Of a stretch of 64,000 nucleotides of DNA, positions 38,063 through 49,301 are shown piece by piece. The notes under the pieces were generated by a model. It ran no database searches, was not told the DNA's origin, and saw nothing but the letters and a program-made list of their open reading frames with translations. Position 1 is the stretch's first letter. Every line of letters starts with the position of its first letter. Source of the stretch: Holacanthus passer (taxonomy: Eukaryota; Chordata; Actinopteri; Pomacanthidae). The position numbers and the translations under genes are program-made. Location: positions 10,590,001 to 10,654,000 of the forward strand of contig JAFREQ010000014.1 in assembly GCA_025331565.1 (NCBI GenBank), in the 5' to 3' direction.

Positions 38063-39072
38063 GAATAAAAGTAAATTTGATGTCAGTGGCATTGGTTGTT
38101 AAGCTTTAAATTGTAGCTCATGCTTGCTGCCTGTCTGCTGGTTGTTCAACTTGACCCCTGGGCTGTCTGACTGGTTCTCAAGCTTTTGAGATTAGTAAGT
38201 ATCTTGAAACACATGGGCTGTAGGTGGCATGGCAATGGGCCGTCTGATCCCTAGCTTACAGCTATTGTACAGGTATTGTGGCAGTTTCAGTTACTTTTGC
38301 AAATAACGCAAATAAACACAAATGATCCACAATCAAACTCGTGCAAGCAACACAAGGCAAAATTTGCTTCAGGTTTCAGGTAAACACACCATTGGAGACA
38401 GTACAGGAACAGGAGATACCGCATAAACACAATGTCCAATGTCTCGTGAGTTTGTCTATGTAGCAGTATGAGCATGCAAATGCATGGGGTCAGGGTTTTT
38501 GGATTGCTAGCAGCTATATGGTGGCTAATTCCAGCTTTAGATAAAGTGAATAATTATGGAGGCAATCAATAAAGAGTGGAGCAGGGGAGAGAAACAGGAT
38601 GGGAGATAAGCTATGGGCTTATTGACTTGTCAAGTGTCGCCTTTAACACATAGCCTTTTGAGTGTAAGTGCTTGTGTGTGTATGTGTATGTGTGTCTGTG
38701 TGTGTATAAATGCATGTTTGACTGTATATAATTACTCTATAGTGTACCTCGGTATCTCTTTGTCCTGGTCTGACAGCTAATTAGTTGTGCTGTCTCAGGA
38801 GTAAACTCAATGAGGGGAAAATGAGGGAATCAGTGGATCCACCTATTTCCATATTCAGCTGTTACTGTGGTGGGAGACAGCCTATTACAGTCCAACACTC
38901 TGTGGCTACAGCATGCTGTGCAGCAGTGGCAGCAAACACAAAGTCAGAGCTTGGTCCTTTATAACAACATTGTCTGCACAATATCAGCAATATGCAGAGA
39001 AGAAATACTTTACTAGTGGAGTTACCATCATGAATCGTAGGATTCGCATACATCTGCTTTTATAGTCAGCAG
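38063..39072. other. Non-coding; GT/TA-rich patch at 38670-38712
   Basis: An interrupted TGTG/TATG microsatellite lies at 38670-38712. Otherwise nothing is recognised. GTCAGCAG at 39065-39072 is the left target duplication of the next element. Confidence 0.6.
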
Positions 39073-39194
39073 TAGGGCTTTCACTTATTCAGAAAGGCAA
39101 GTCTGAATTCAAAAAGGTCATTACAACTCGAATCCTTCATTTTTTCTAATTTACGAATAAAAGTTCGAATTTCAAATAAAAAGTGACAGCCCTT
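39073..39194. mobile_element. Complete 122-bp hAT-type MITE
   Basis: The left end is TAGGGCTTTCACTTATT and the reverse-complemented right end AAGGGCTGTCACTTTTT, matching at 14 of 17 positions. The element is bordered on both sides by the same octamer GTCAGCAG (39065-39072 and 39195-39202). A perfect 8-bp duplication with T/CAGGGCTGTCA-like ends is diagnostic of hAT insertion. The interior is AT-rich with no coding capacity. The intact duplication suggests this is one of the younger insertions here. Confidence 0.85.
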
Positions 39195-39594
39195 GTCAGC
39201 AGGCATTTTCAGTTATTTCAACATATCTGATAATAGTCAGGTCTATTAAGGGTTTGCAAGCCTGCTGACTTGCATATTCTTAGATGTCGTTCATGCTCAT
39301 TAAAGGCAAAGCAGAGGATGCCCTTGTGTAACAAACAATGTTTAATTAGTAAAACTCTGATGTCTGAAGTCTGATGCATCTAAAATAAACTAAAAATTTA
39401 CCCCGGTCAGCCCAGTCTGTAGTTTACAACTCATACATCATGCCTTCTGTCAGCAACAACCTTGGGACAACTTTTTTTTTGTAATAGGTGTAGTGTGCAG
39501 TAAGCTGTTGGAGGACTATAACACTGTAACGAAAACATTATTTCAAAAACACTACACCTTTTAAATTTCATGAATTAAATTCAGTGCTGTTGCC
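39195..39594. other. Non-coding, nothing recognised
   Basis: Spacer between two DNA-transposon fragments, with a poly-T run at 39472-39480. Confidence 0.55.
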
Positions 39595-39810
39595 CTGCTG
39601 TTCCAAAAAGTTGGGACTCCATGTAAAACATAAATAAAACAGAATGTGATAATTTGCTGATTCTTTTTGACACATACTCAATTGAAAACAGTACAAGGAC
39701 AATATATTTAATGTTTGAACTCATCAACTTCATTGATGTCTGTAAATATCTGCTTATTCTGAATTTGATGGCAGCAACACACGATTGTAGAAAGGATATC
39801 ACTTCATTGT
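39595..39810 (+). mobile_element. Terminal fragment of a teleost DNA transposon (Tc1-like?)
   Basis: TTCCAAAAAGTTGGGAC, TGTAAAACATAAATAAAACA, AATTTGCTGATTC, ACTCAATTGAAAACAGTAC, GACAATATATTTAATGTTTG and TTTGATGGCAGCAACAC appear in the order I know from the terminal region of an abundant teleost DNA transposon. After about 39782 the text (AGAAAGGATATCACTTCATT) resembles an internal part of the same element, suggesting an internal deletion. The opposite end was not found. The superfamily is from memory and not firm. Confidence 0.55.
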
Positions 39811-40680
39811 TATTCAGATGATTACTCTTTGACTCCATCCTCTCTACACTGTGGACTCACAATCAAACCACTTGGCTCCCAAGCTGGTGAGGTAACTCCG
39901 AAGTTGTAGTGGAATCATGATGCTTGTCTATTAGACGCAAGAGGTGTCACTTGGGTGTATTTTCATTGGCCAATTGAGTCTCAAACTTAGTATTTTATTT
40001 TGTTTGCCTCCTGGGATGCTGAAGAGGAGTTTATTGTTGAGAGAAGGACTCATTGACTGGTACTTTACTTCTTGTGATGATTTAATGGAAAAAAAGGCCC
40101 ATATATGTACAGTGTATGTAAGTTATGTGTTTGTGTCAGCAAGCTAGCACAAGTTTCCTCTTCCTCCCTGGAGCTGATTGCATATTTTCATCCACTTTAA
40201 TCCAACAAGAAATAGCAAGGAATAGCACACCTGCAAGACAGAATCTCTAAAATATGTTTCCCTGAGTTTAGAGGCAATGAGACAGTGGAAAATGGTTATG
40301 CCCTGAGAGTGTGTACATGTCTGATGGATCATCATGGCTTCAAGCACCCGTACACATGGCACACATTCTCTCTCCCTCACACACATGCAAGCAAACACAC
40401 ACACACACACATACACATACACAATAAATGGGATAGAAAGAATGAGCCATGAGAGAGACCTATGGGAGAGATATTAGCAGCATCTCTCCACCCCATACCT
40501 GTCTCACCAAATATGATGTGGCCATATAAAGACAGTCTGCAGCAGCAGGAGAGGACTGCTGAAGCACAGACTTTTCACCGGCTGAAGTAATAGGCATGAG
40601 AGAGGGAGCCAGAAAAACAGAAAGAGGGAAAGAACTAGACAAGGTGTTAGTGAAAGCAAGAAACTGTTAGTGAAACCTTG
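39811..40680. other. Non-coding, short CA tracts
   Basis: CA-rich stretch at 40394-40422. No gene or element was recognised. Confidence 0.55.
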
Positions 40681-40800
40681 TGTGCATGTGCGAGAGAGAG
40701 AGAGAAAAAAAGAAAATACAGAGAGAGAGGCAATTATGGCATGAGAGGACATAAGGAGAGAGAAATAAAGAGTGCGAGAGATGAGAGAGAGCAGAGCAAT
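40681..40800. repeat. (GA)-rich low-complexity tract
   Basis: Repeated GAGAGA runs and purine-rich spacers. It gives rise to a Ser/Leu/Phe-rich minus-strand frame that is not a gene. Confidence 0.85.
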
Positions 40801-43800
40801 CCTAATAGCTGAGGGTAAAACCTGCAATCTACCATTCTGTCTGATCTCAGCCATCCTATGAGTCAAGCCAAGAAAGCTTTGAGATGCTCCATGCACATTA
40901 ACCTCTACTCATCCTCCACCCACACTCCTCCTCTGCATCATCCCTCTTTCCCTTCCTAACCACATTAAAGTGAGCACTTCAAACATGCTGACACCAAGAT
41001 CACAATAACTGACATTTAGGTTTATGTTTGCTTCATTAGCACATACAGAACATATGACAACTTCCACAAAAGGAAGATGGGAACACAATGGGACCAAATG
41101 GCTATGTTCCTACAAAATAGTAATGTGAAGCAGTGTGTAATATTTTTCCTTTCTCCCCGGTTTCCACCAACCTTCAACTTTTTTTGCCTACTTGCATTGC
41201 AATGATAATATTCCAAACACTGAAATATCTGTCATTATTGTTACATTTTTTATACTATTACCAGCACTGCCAAGATAATTGGGAACTTCAAAAAGGATAC
41301 AGGGTTCAAATCAAGGTTTGTCCCTCTCAGAGATCAGGCATGTGCAATCCCTTGTGTGAGCTCCATGTTTTGGTAAAATTTCTTCTTGATAAATTTTCTC
41401 TCAGATGGACATGAATATTTCCCTCACGCGTATTGCACAATCACTGTATGGGTGGCATTGCCTTGGCTGATTTCAAAAACACGTACCAACATTAGTTTCT
41501 GCAGCTGTTTACATTAACTTGCATTTTTGTACAATCTCATATTTACATGGACAGGTGAAAGATAAATATTGATATTGCAACTAACAATTAAAATAATTCT
41601 GAATAATACATTATCACAGAAATGTGACACCTGGGAAGTTATTTGCTTAAAGGGGAACACTATGGCATACGTGAAAAAAGCTGTACAAAGCCTCCAGAGG
41701 AAGATGTGCAAAATCTAATAAACTGCCTCAAGTGATGTTGAATTTTGAAGGAGAAGGAGGACTCTGGAAAAGACAACCATGGCTCTAAGAGGATCCGACT
41801 GCACTGGCACTAGGCTATACAATTATGCGATGGCAGATGTTATTGATGTGGGTCTACTGAGGTCGCCCTTAATGTTACCACCTTAAGGAATTGTGGGATG
41901 GCGTTATGTCCCCTCCTTTCATAAAGCATGGTCCAGTGTAACCCATGCTAAAGAAAATAAAGTAAGCACTAACACACCTTTTGACCGGCTCTTATCATGG
42001 CTGTCACTTAGATACTTCCAGGTCATTTCACTCATGTTAGGAACTTTCCCAGGCAAGAAAGACAATTCAGCCTCAACCTAGGACACAACGACTTCTTTAG
42101 ATGAACATGACTCAATGTTGTTTTTAGGAGCACAGCTCAAAATGGCCACTTTTCCTCTGAATTTGTGTGGTTATGTCTTGTTAAACATAAAATATTGCAT
42201 TAACTTTTCAAATGGTAATTTTCAGACAAGGTTATAGATAAATTTCATTTAAAAAAATGTAAACTGCAAGTTGCTCTTTCCACATTGGTTTTCTTAATGG
42301 CTAATCAAGATGGCGATTCTTTCAGAACCTCAACATAACCATAATCCTATTTTAACTTTAACCAGGTGTTTTTGAGTTCAAGCTCTTTCTTTTTCCGTAG
42401 TTGCTAAAACTTAACCATACCTCAAACACAAGGGTGGCAGCTCAGAGAAAACTAATATATGTTGTTTTCTGGAATAGGTCATTTAGACAAACAAACAAAC
42501 ATGTTCATATAAAATGGGAGCATCTGTTTTACGTACACAGATTGGTGTAATATGAAGATTTTATTATTTGGATAATCCTACCAGTTCATAAAAGGATCAA
42601 GATCTGCCTTCAGGCTTTTAAGTGAGAGGTCATATTTAATTTATACAAGTCTGACATATCAGGAGAGACAGATTGCCCAGAATGGAACAGCCACTTAAAT
42701 TGATTTATTTTTAAGCTAAAGACATCAGCAAACTGACCAAGGGGCATAGCTTCTCATTCATCAAAATGTTTCTCACTAGCTGATAAAAACATATATCCTC
42801 ATCATTCATCAGCACTTTCTGGATGTCAGCAAAAGTAAATTCTGGGTTACAAACACATAACATTATTTGTAAAAAGGGAATTTAAACACATCCAAATCAC
42901 CGGGAAAAAAATCACTTTCTCACTGCCCTGCTGATTAAACGAACAAATGGTCCGTTTGCATTCAGGTTTACTCACCAAAAGGCATTATGTGTGTTTGTCA
43001 GGTCTAGCAAATGTGTCAAGTGTATTTCCTTCCTCATAAAACATGTGTCAGTATCAAAGATTGTTTGTGAGGGTGAGGAAATGTTAGTCTGTAACTGTAT
43101 TTTGTTGAGTTCAGTAGCTACCCTTTTCTAGAGAAAATATCCAGCTGATTGCATTACATCAAATGCAGGAGTCTCCCTGTTAAATTTATGTGCATATCAT
43201 AACAATATTTCAAAGCATTTGCACTTAATAGTTATGCATCTGGATCCTCAGTGTTTGGAGCAAGTAGCTTGTGAGAAATAATATCTAAGAGGAAGTAGGC
43301 TACACCTGTTATTTCACTGTTTGAGATACAGTACTATAGCGCATCTGGCTTCTAAGAAAAAAAAGGGAGATTATAGTAAGAACAAGTCCTGAGAATTAAA
43401 TGTCCTCTAACAGTAACTTTTGTGTCTCTGTAGACTGGTCCTTCGCCGTCTCCATGTCTCTCTCAAGAGGGACTCTTGTATAGTGCAGAGCAATGCCAAG
43501 CTTTTTAGAAACATCATACAGTTTGAAATTACATTATGTCTAGGAAAGGACTAAGGACCAAGATCAGAACTCTCCCTCAGTCCACTATAGTAATTGTCTG
43601 TAATTCTGTCCCAAATTCTTGTAATCTGAGTTTAGGATAACTACAGCATGTCAACATTAACCGGCTATTGCAATACATATGTCCTCTATGAAAACACTAT
43701 AATAGATTTGGGTAGGTTTGAAGTGTTATTTGTGCTCGGATGTCTTGTTTTATCTTTTATTTGCCCAGAGAATAAATACTTGATGACTAAGTTGGGGTTT

Positions 43801-44194
43801 GTAGCAGCTTAATGTTTTACATTTATGATTCCTAAATCATTGCAGGTGTCAGGCATGCTGCTTTAACTAAAGGAGCAGCCAATAGCTCAATTAGTCACAG
43901 TACTTAGGATATTAGTCAGCCCTCTTCTTATCAGCACGGTTTTCTACCATCCTTCCTGCACTGGAAGCCAAGTGAGGAGCTGGAAGGACAGCCACCGAGC
44001 CATGGAGGTGACACAGAGGGAGGGAAATTTGGAATCATCATTGCTGGCAGTGGCCAAAGCACTTTAGTTATAATGTATCTAAGCAAGAGTATATACCCCA
44101 AAGCTCATCATATTAAAAGCTTTCTCAAGCAGCAGAGTCCAGAGAAAAAAAATGGTCAAAAAATATGCTTACCACAAATGCTGTGAAAGCTCTT
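40801..44194. other. Non-coding, nothing recognised
   Basis: AT-rich unique-looking sequence with no gene, element or strong repeat recognised over about 3.4 kb. Confidence 0.55.
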
Positions 44195-44216
44195 AAAAAA
44201 AAAAAAAAAAAAAAAA
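44195..44216. repeat. Poly-A run (22)
   Basis: Twenty-two A in a row, followed by A-rich sequence to 44241. No retroposed body could be recognised upstream, so it is scored as low complexity and not as a processed-gene tail. Confidence 0.9.
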
Positions 44217-44241
44217 TTTAACTTAAGAAAAAAAAAGAAAC

Positions 44242-45429
44242 ATCACATTCCTCCAGGCTGTAACATATCAAAATTGTTTCTCCCCTCTGTCTAAAGTGTT
44301 TATCTCACAGGACTTCACAACTCCTTAACAATTACAATACCATTGTACCAACAGTTCCTGCAAAGAGGGCTCCTACAGAGGTAGCACGTGACAGTCTACA
44401 CCGTCCACAGTTTAACACTGGAGTTAGCAATAATAAGGACAGAGGTACAAAAGAAAACAAAAGAAAATGCTGTCCCCCATTTCCATGATGTGGAGGGAGA
44501 TGAATTTTCAGGCCAAATGACCAAATAATAACAACTTCTCATATTTTCATATACAGTAAAAATTCATTCAGTGTTTTTTCAGCAATGATGGTGCTGATCA
44601 ACCACCCCACCACCCATTATAGTAAACATATCCCCAGACTTGAGCATTTGTGTTGGGTCCCACAGGATCCCAGTCCCTTTGCAGACTTCTATCCTTAAAT
44701 ATCAAAAGAGGAAAAATGTGTTGTCTTTGAAACGCTGAGCATTCTTCACATAACAGTGATTTTTATACTGTTTTTCAATTACTCTGAAACAGTCGGGTGG
44801 CAAAAATCTCACACCACAGCACTGTCCTGTTTGTCTCTCGCATACTTTAACTCTCTCAGTCCACCTATTGTGAACAATACTTTGCAAGTTGAACACCAAA
44901 ACCTTCATTTCTTTTTCCGGCAGCAACACTTTGCAGTAGTATTTTATGTTGTGATTGAGCGTAACCATAAGGTAGGCAGGGAGCTGTAAATGTATGGCTT
45001 TTCCATTATAGATAAGAGGCACAGAGAGACAGAGAGAAGCAGCATAGTGCATGTCCTTGATTTAGCGGCATCGATCCCTATCTGCTCTCTAGCCTCTTTC
45101 ATTTGCTATGTGTAAAAGTGTGTATGTGTCTGTGTTTGGTGGGGGTAGCCCTATGGCTATGCAGAGCTCAGGCAGAGATAAGGTTATCAGAACACACACC
45201 TAACTGATATGATTGGCAAGGTGACAGGAGGCCACTGTGGACCCTGAGGGGTGACTTACCACACACACACACAAAGTGGCTGACCTTAAAATAAGTTTAA
45301 TCTTTTGTTTATCCCCATCACAAATGGAGGCAATATCTGCATGAAACACCACAGAGACGTCAAACAGCCATCGCAGACTTCAAAAGATGCTGCTTATTAT
45401 TTTCAGCTAGTGAGCTAACGCTTTTGATA
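44242..45429. other. Non-coding, nothing recognised
   Basis: A 116-codon minus-strand frame at 44702-45052 has normal-looking composition but no domain or relative that I recognise and an overlapping plus-strand frame. It is treated as chance. A short CA run lies at 45261-45272. Confidence 0.5.
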
Positions 45430-45740
45430 ACAACACTCCCAAGAGAGACAGAGACAGAAAAGGGGGGTGGAGAGTGAAGGAAACCAGGAAAGAAAGAGAA
45501 AGAGAGGGAGAAAGAAGGATAAAAACATGGGTTGGAAAAGCGGGGGAGCCTCTGCCTCTCTGAGATAGCTAAACCGGAGTAGGGAAAAGGCTGTGCAGAC
45601 AGACAGTGCCACAGAGAGATGGATCTGTAAAGCAACACTAGGACGAGAGATACAGGGAGAGCAACAAGATGGAGGAAGGGATGTGGAGTGAAACAGATAG
45701 GAAAAGGAGAGAGAGCGAGGAAAGAGGAGATGGATAGGCC
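45430..45740. repeat. Purine-rich (GA/GGA) tract
   Basis: The plus strand is dominated by GAGA, GGAG and AAAG runs. The complementary 145-codon frame is Ser/Leu/Phe/Pro-rich as a direct result and is not a gene. Confidence 0.8.
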
Positions 45741-46259
45741 CTAGATAGTTGATTGACTCGAAGACTGATGGGCACACACTAGCAGAGGCAGCCAGAAAAA
45801 CATAAACCTCAACAGAGAGTGAGGCAATGGACACACACACACGGAAACACAAAGCTCACTCCCCACTGAGTTTCCTGCTGCGTGCTTCTCAAGTTGAAAT
45901 GAAAGCACTGTATAACAGTAGGTGAATCTTTTTTGTTTAGAGGAGATGTAGAAGGGAGAAGAGATGAAAGAAGAAGAGACTTACGTTTTGAGGACTGATA
46001 TAAATCTGTCTGATTGCAGAGTGAGATAGTTCACACACATACACACTATATAATAGTCTGTTGCGCAGGAAAAAAGTGAAATGAAATAAGTACACTTTAC
46101 TGTTCTTACGACTATCACCACCATATTTCCTCCATCTTTATTTCCTATTTCTATCTAAATCGTATTTCCTCCCCCTTTATCCCTGCTGTGGACTCCGCTG
46201 CTGGTAAAACACACCCTTGATAAATGGCCCCACATAATCATCCCTTCACTTTATCAGCA
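45741..46259. other. Non-coding, nothing recognised
   Basis: A CA run lies at 45832-45842. No gene or element was recognised. Confidence 0.55.
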
Positions 46260-46610
46260 TGCAGAGGAAAAATGAGTTGCGCAGGACCGGGAGGAGAGGT
46301 GGCAGAGAGGAAGAAGAGGGGGAGAAGTTGGAAGGAAATGAGGGACACGGGTGAAGGATGATGAGAAAGGTATATAGAGCAGGGGATGAAGGAAGGGGAG
46401 AAAAGTTAGTAAATGAGGACGGTGAACAGCAGCAAGGCGAATGAGCGAGGGATAAGTACAAGCAGCTGAAAGGATGGTGATGAGATAGATACATAAAGCT
46501 TGGGAGGGACGGGGATACAGTGAGGGCAATGAGATGAAGGAAAAGATGAAGGGAGGACAGATTAGTGATGAGAGGGACAGGGGAAGGCAGGATGGAGGGA
46601 GAGATGGATT
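46260..46610. repeat. Purine-rich low-complexity tract
   Basis: GGAGGAGAGG, GAAGAAGAGG and similar purine runs on the plus strand account for the Pro/Ser-rich minus-strand frames. Confidence 0.8.
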
Positions 46611-46811
46611 GGTCCTAGTTGAGCAGACCCGCAGGAACGGATGAATCTATGTGATGCATGATGGGAGCCAGTCCAATAAGACAACCAATCACAGGCTTTG
46701 GTCTAAATGGGATAACCAATCATGGGCCTTGGCCAGCATCATCATTCCCCATTTCAGATAAGCCCGAGCACATCGTGTCCATCTTTTACCCCACAGCAAG
46801 CTGCAAGCTGC

Positions 46812-46813
<2 letters not shown>

Positions 46814-46844
<31 letters not shown>
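46814..46844. repeat. (TG)15 microsatellite
   Basis: A perfect TG run of 31 bases. Confidence 0.97.
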
Positions 46845-46845
<1 letters not shown>

Positions 46846-47258
46846 TTCCAATGTGTTTATTGTACTACATGTGTGTGTGCCTATGGCTGTATTCTGATTC
46901 CACTACATCTATCTTAGATATCCATATATGTGAAAATCTTGGTGTGGCAGTGGATCTCTTCTATTGCTCCATTATTGCTACCCACAGAAGTACTGAACAG
47001 GCGAAACACAGCAGCAGATTGTTCAACTTAAGTTTGCATTTTACTGGATAATGCAACCGCAATCTCGGTCAAGTGCCCTGAAGCACATTTAGGAGATAGT
47101 GTTCTTTGATGCACACACAGCAAAAACACACCGTCCATTTTCAGAAGTAATTTAATGTACGCAGTGTTGAGTCTCAAAACCTTTTCAGGTAAAAAAAAGG
47201 GCAGAGATATTTCTCTTACACTGAATTTGAACAGTATACAGTATATTATTGTGTAAAG
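46845..47258. other. Possible decayed LINE body before its tail
   Basis: A plus-strand frame reads ENLGVAVDLFYCSIIATHRS near 46930-46990. NLGV followed by hydrophobic residues resembles the YLGV segment of LINE reverse transcriptases, but the rest does not match. The tail at 47259-47303 makes a decayed LINE plausible and no more. Confidence 0.25.
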
Positions 47259-47303
47259 TATTGTGAATGTCCCCACTGAAGGACCAATAAAGGAATCTTA
47301 TAC
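47259..47303 (+). mobile_element. LINE 3' tail (fish jockey-like type)
   Basis: TATTGTGAATGTCCCCACTG, then AAGGACCAATAAAGGAATCT and TA. Nearly the same text as at 7331-7382, with a shorter terminal repeat. Confidence 0.65.
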
Positions 47304-47897
47304 TACAATTTGGGTCATATATTTAAGGTATAGTCTTGTTCATCATTACTACAAAGTTATGAAGTGGAAGAAGACAGTGGTTGTGGAAGTGCAGAATTAA
47401 TAAATCTTGGCTCATTAAGCCTAGTGGTTGGATGTTTAGAAACAAAATGCACCTTGGGAGTCACAGTAGACAGGCTTAAACCTGTGACTTTTTAACAAAA
47501 AAACAGATATTTTCTAAAACAGCTGCTCATCCTTTATGCCAATTTTGATCTGTATACAATGAGGACAATGTTTGCTTATTACCAACATTTTGGGTACTCG
47601 ACCTTTCAGTTTTACCTCCAAACTATAATAAATTGGCCTTCTCCACAAAGTTTCTTCCAAGCCATCAGAATTATTTCACTGCACTTGCATATCAGTTTAA
47701 TTTATTTTTAGAATCCATGATTTTATACTACACTGAACTAGTTAAATTTTTTGGCAGTGCACACATTGAAACACAAATGTCAGGAATTCATGCTGGTCTG
47801 AAGGCGATTTGAAATGACCTAGCATAAAAAAATTATCAAAACAACCTGTCACTTTTCACACACAAAACTGAAGTTTCAAATTTCTGACTTGACAGCA

Positions 47898-47901
<4 letters not shown>
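47304..47901. other. Non-coding, nothing recognised
   Basis: AT-rich, no gene or element recognised. Confidence 0.55.
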
Positions 47902-47948
<47 letters not shown>

Positions 47949-47985
47949 GAGAGAGAGTGAGAAAAGAGAGAGAGTGAGAAAGAGA
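47902..47985. repeat. (TG)21 plus (GA) compound repeat
   Basis: TG run at 47902-47943, followed by GAGAGAGAG/GAGAAA runs to about 47985. Confidence 0.95.
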
Positions 47986-48152
47986 GACACTATATGACAC
48001 AGTATTCATGGGAGGTGTGAAGGTCAAAGCATTGGGATGTGCTGTAATTGTGGGAGACGTTTTAATTAAAGCGTTTTGAGAAGGTTTTCGAGGGGTTACA
48101 GCCTGTGGGGTGCAGACTGATCCTACTGTCACAGAAGCTCACACAGACTGAC

Positions 48153-48163
48153 GTGTGTGTGTG

Positions 48164-48195
<32 letters not shown>

Positions 48196-48200
48196 TGTGT
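48153..48200. repeat. (GT)12-(GCGT)n compound repeat
   Basis: GT dinucleotides to about 48177 pass into GCGT tetranucleotides to about 48196. This 48-base alternating purine-pyrimidine tract is CpG-containing and has high potential for left-handed DNA. Confidence 0.95.
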
Positions 48201-49282
48201 CCATGTCTGTGTGTGCTCACGCGAATCAACGTGGGGAGACAGACAGCTCGAGTCCCCTGGCACTGTTGTGACAAGCTTGTTTGAAATCGTCCAAAATAGA
48301 TTTTTTTTTTTCTTTTGCCTCTCTATCTCCTAATTGCATTTTTTCCCAGTATATTTTCCTGCTCTCCTACCCCTTCCACCAAGACCTCCTCCCCCCATCT
48401 ATAAAACAGCATGCTTGGTTTCCAGAAGACGAATTGCCTCTCATTTTAAGTCAGGTAAACATTTTGGTGAGGTTTGTTGTGCTATTTATAAGCCAACAGA
48501 GAGCTGTGGCATAAAGTCGTTTCAGAAAGAACTCAGCTTATTCAACTTGACTTCACAGCGAGCTAACACTACAGCTTAGGCTTTAACTCTAAAAGCTAGT
48601 AAAATGTTTGCTAAAAGTTTAGAAAAAAATATAGATAGCAAAAATATGAATTCTTCCATCCTTATTTGGATGTGCCATTTTTATTATTTTGAGACTCTAC
48701 GGCCATACTAAAGCTCTGAGTTGCATGTTCATCATGTTCACTACCTTTTTCAAACCTGTTAGCAAGCTTTAATTAGCTAATGCTAATTAAACACAAATTA
48801 CATCTGAGGCCAGAGGGAATGTCATTAGTTGGCAGATGTTTGGTCATAACCCAAACTAGTGAAGACAATAAAAACTTCCCATGATGATGGAGACAGAGGA
48901 AAAGTTAGATTATCACCAGTTATTACAATTCATCCAGAGGGGCAGATTGGTTTAAGACCATTTTCAGCAGGCGGCAATTGTTGGTTATTATTTCATTTTA
49001 GAACATAATTATTAAATGTTTTCATTTCTTCTGGTTGAACGTGCTTTTTTAAGAATGCAAACTCTTTTCTACATCTGTGTGTGTTCAATGTGTAAATGAA
49101 ATATGAAAGTGATGCAGTTATGCATTACAGTTTACTCTTACACTTTCATATGTGTCTGCCCTCTGGATCATTGGAGGCCAGGACTGAGTTTAGCTCCAAA
49201 TGGATCCCTTATCACACAGTCCCCAGCACTACAGCAATCATTCACTGGTCATGGCAGTAGTGTGTTTCTCTGTGTGTTAGTG
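48201..49282. other. Non-coding, nothing recognised
   Basis: Poly-T at 48301-48310. The block 48770-49000 is high-complexity with several TAAT cores and could be conserved, but this is untested. No gene was recognised. Confidence 0.5.
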
Positions 49283-49301
49283 GTGTGTGTGTGTGTGTGT
49301 T
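49283..49301. repeat. (GT)9 microsatellite
   Basis: A perfect GT run within a wider GT-rich patch (49256-49345). Confidence 0.93.

Noticed and set aside
41300..41345. GGTTCAAATC as a tRNA or SINE B box
   Set aside because: No A box at the right distance and no SINE body around it.
44195..44241. Poly-A as the tail of a processed pseudogene
   Set aside because: No gene-like body or polyadenylation signal at the right distance was seen upstream, and no target duplication was found.
44702..45052. 116-codon minus-strand frame of normal composition
   Set aside because: No recognised family, overlapping frame on the other strand, and length within chance for 64 kb of sequence.
45415..45852. 145-codon minus-strand frame with hydrophobic stretches
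   Set aside because: It is the complement of a GA-rich tract; the apparent membrane-like segments come from composition.
48153..48274. Regular repeats as a CRISPR array
   Set aside because: Units are simple GT/GCGT tandem repeats with no unique spacers, and the sequence is from a vertebrate genome.
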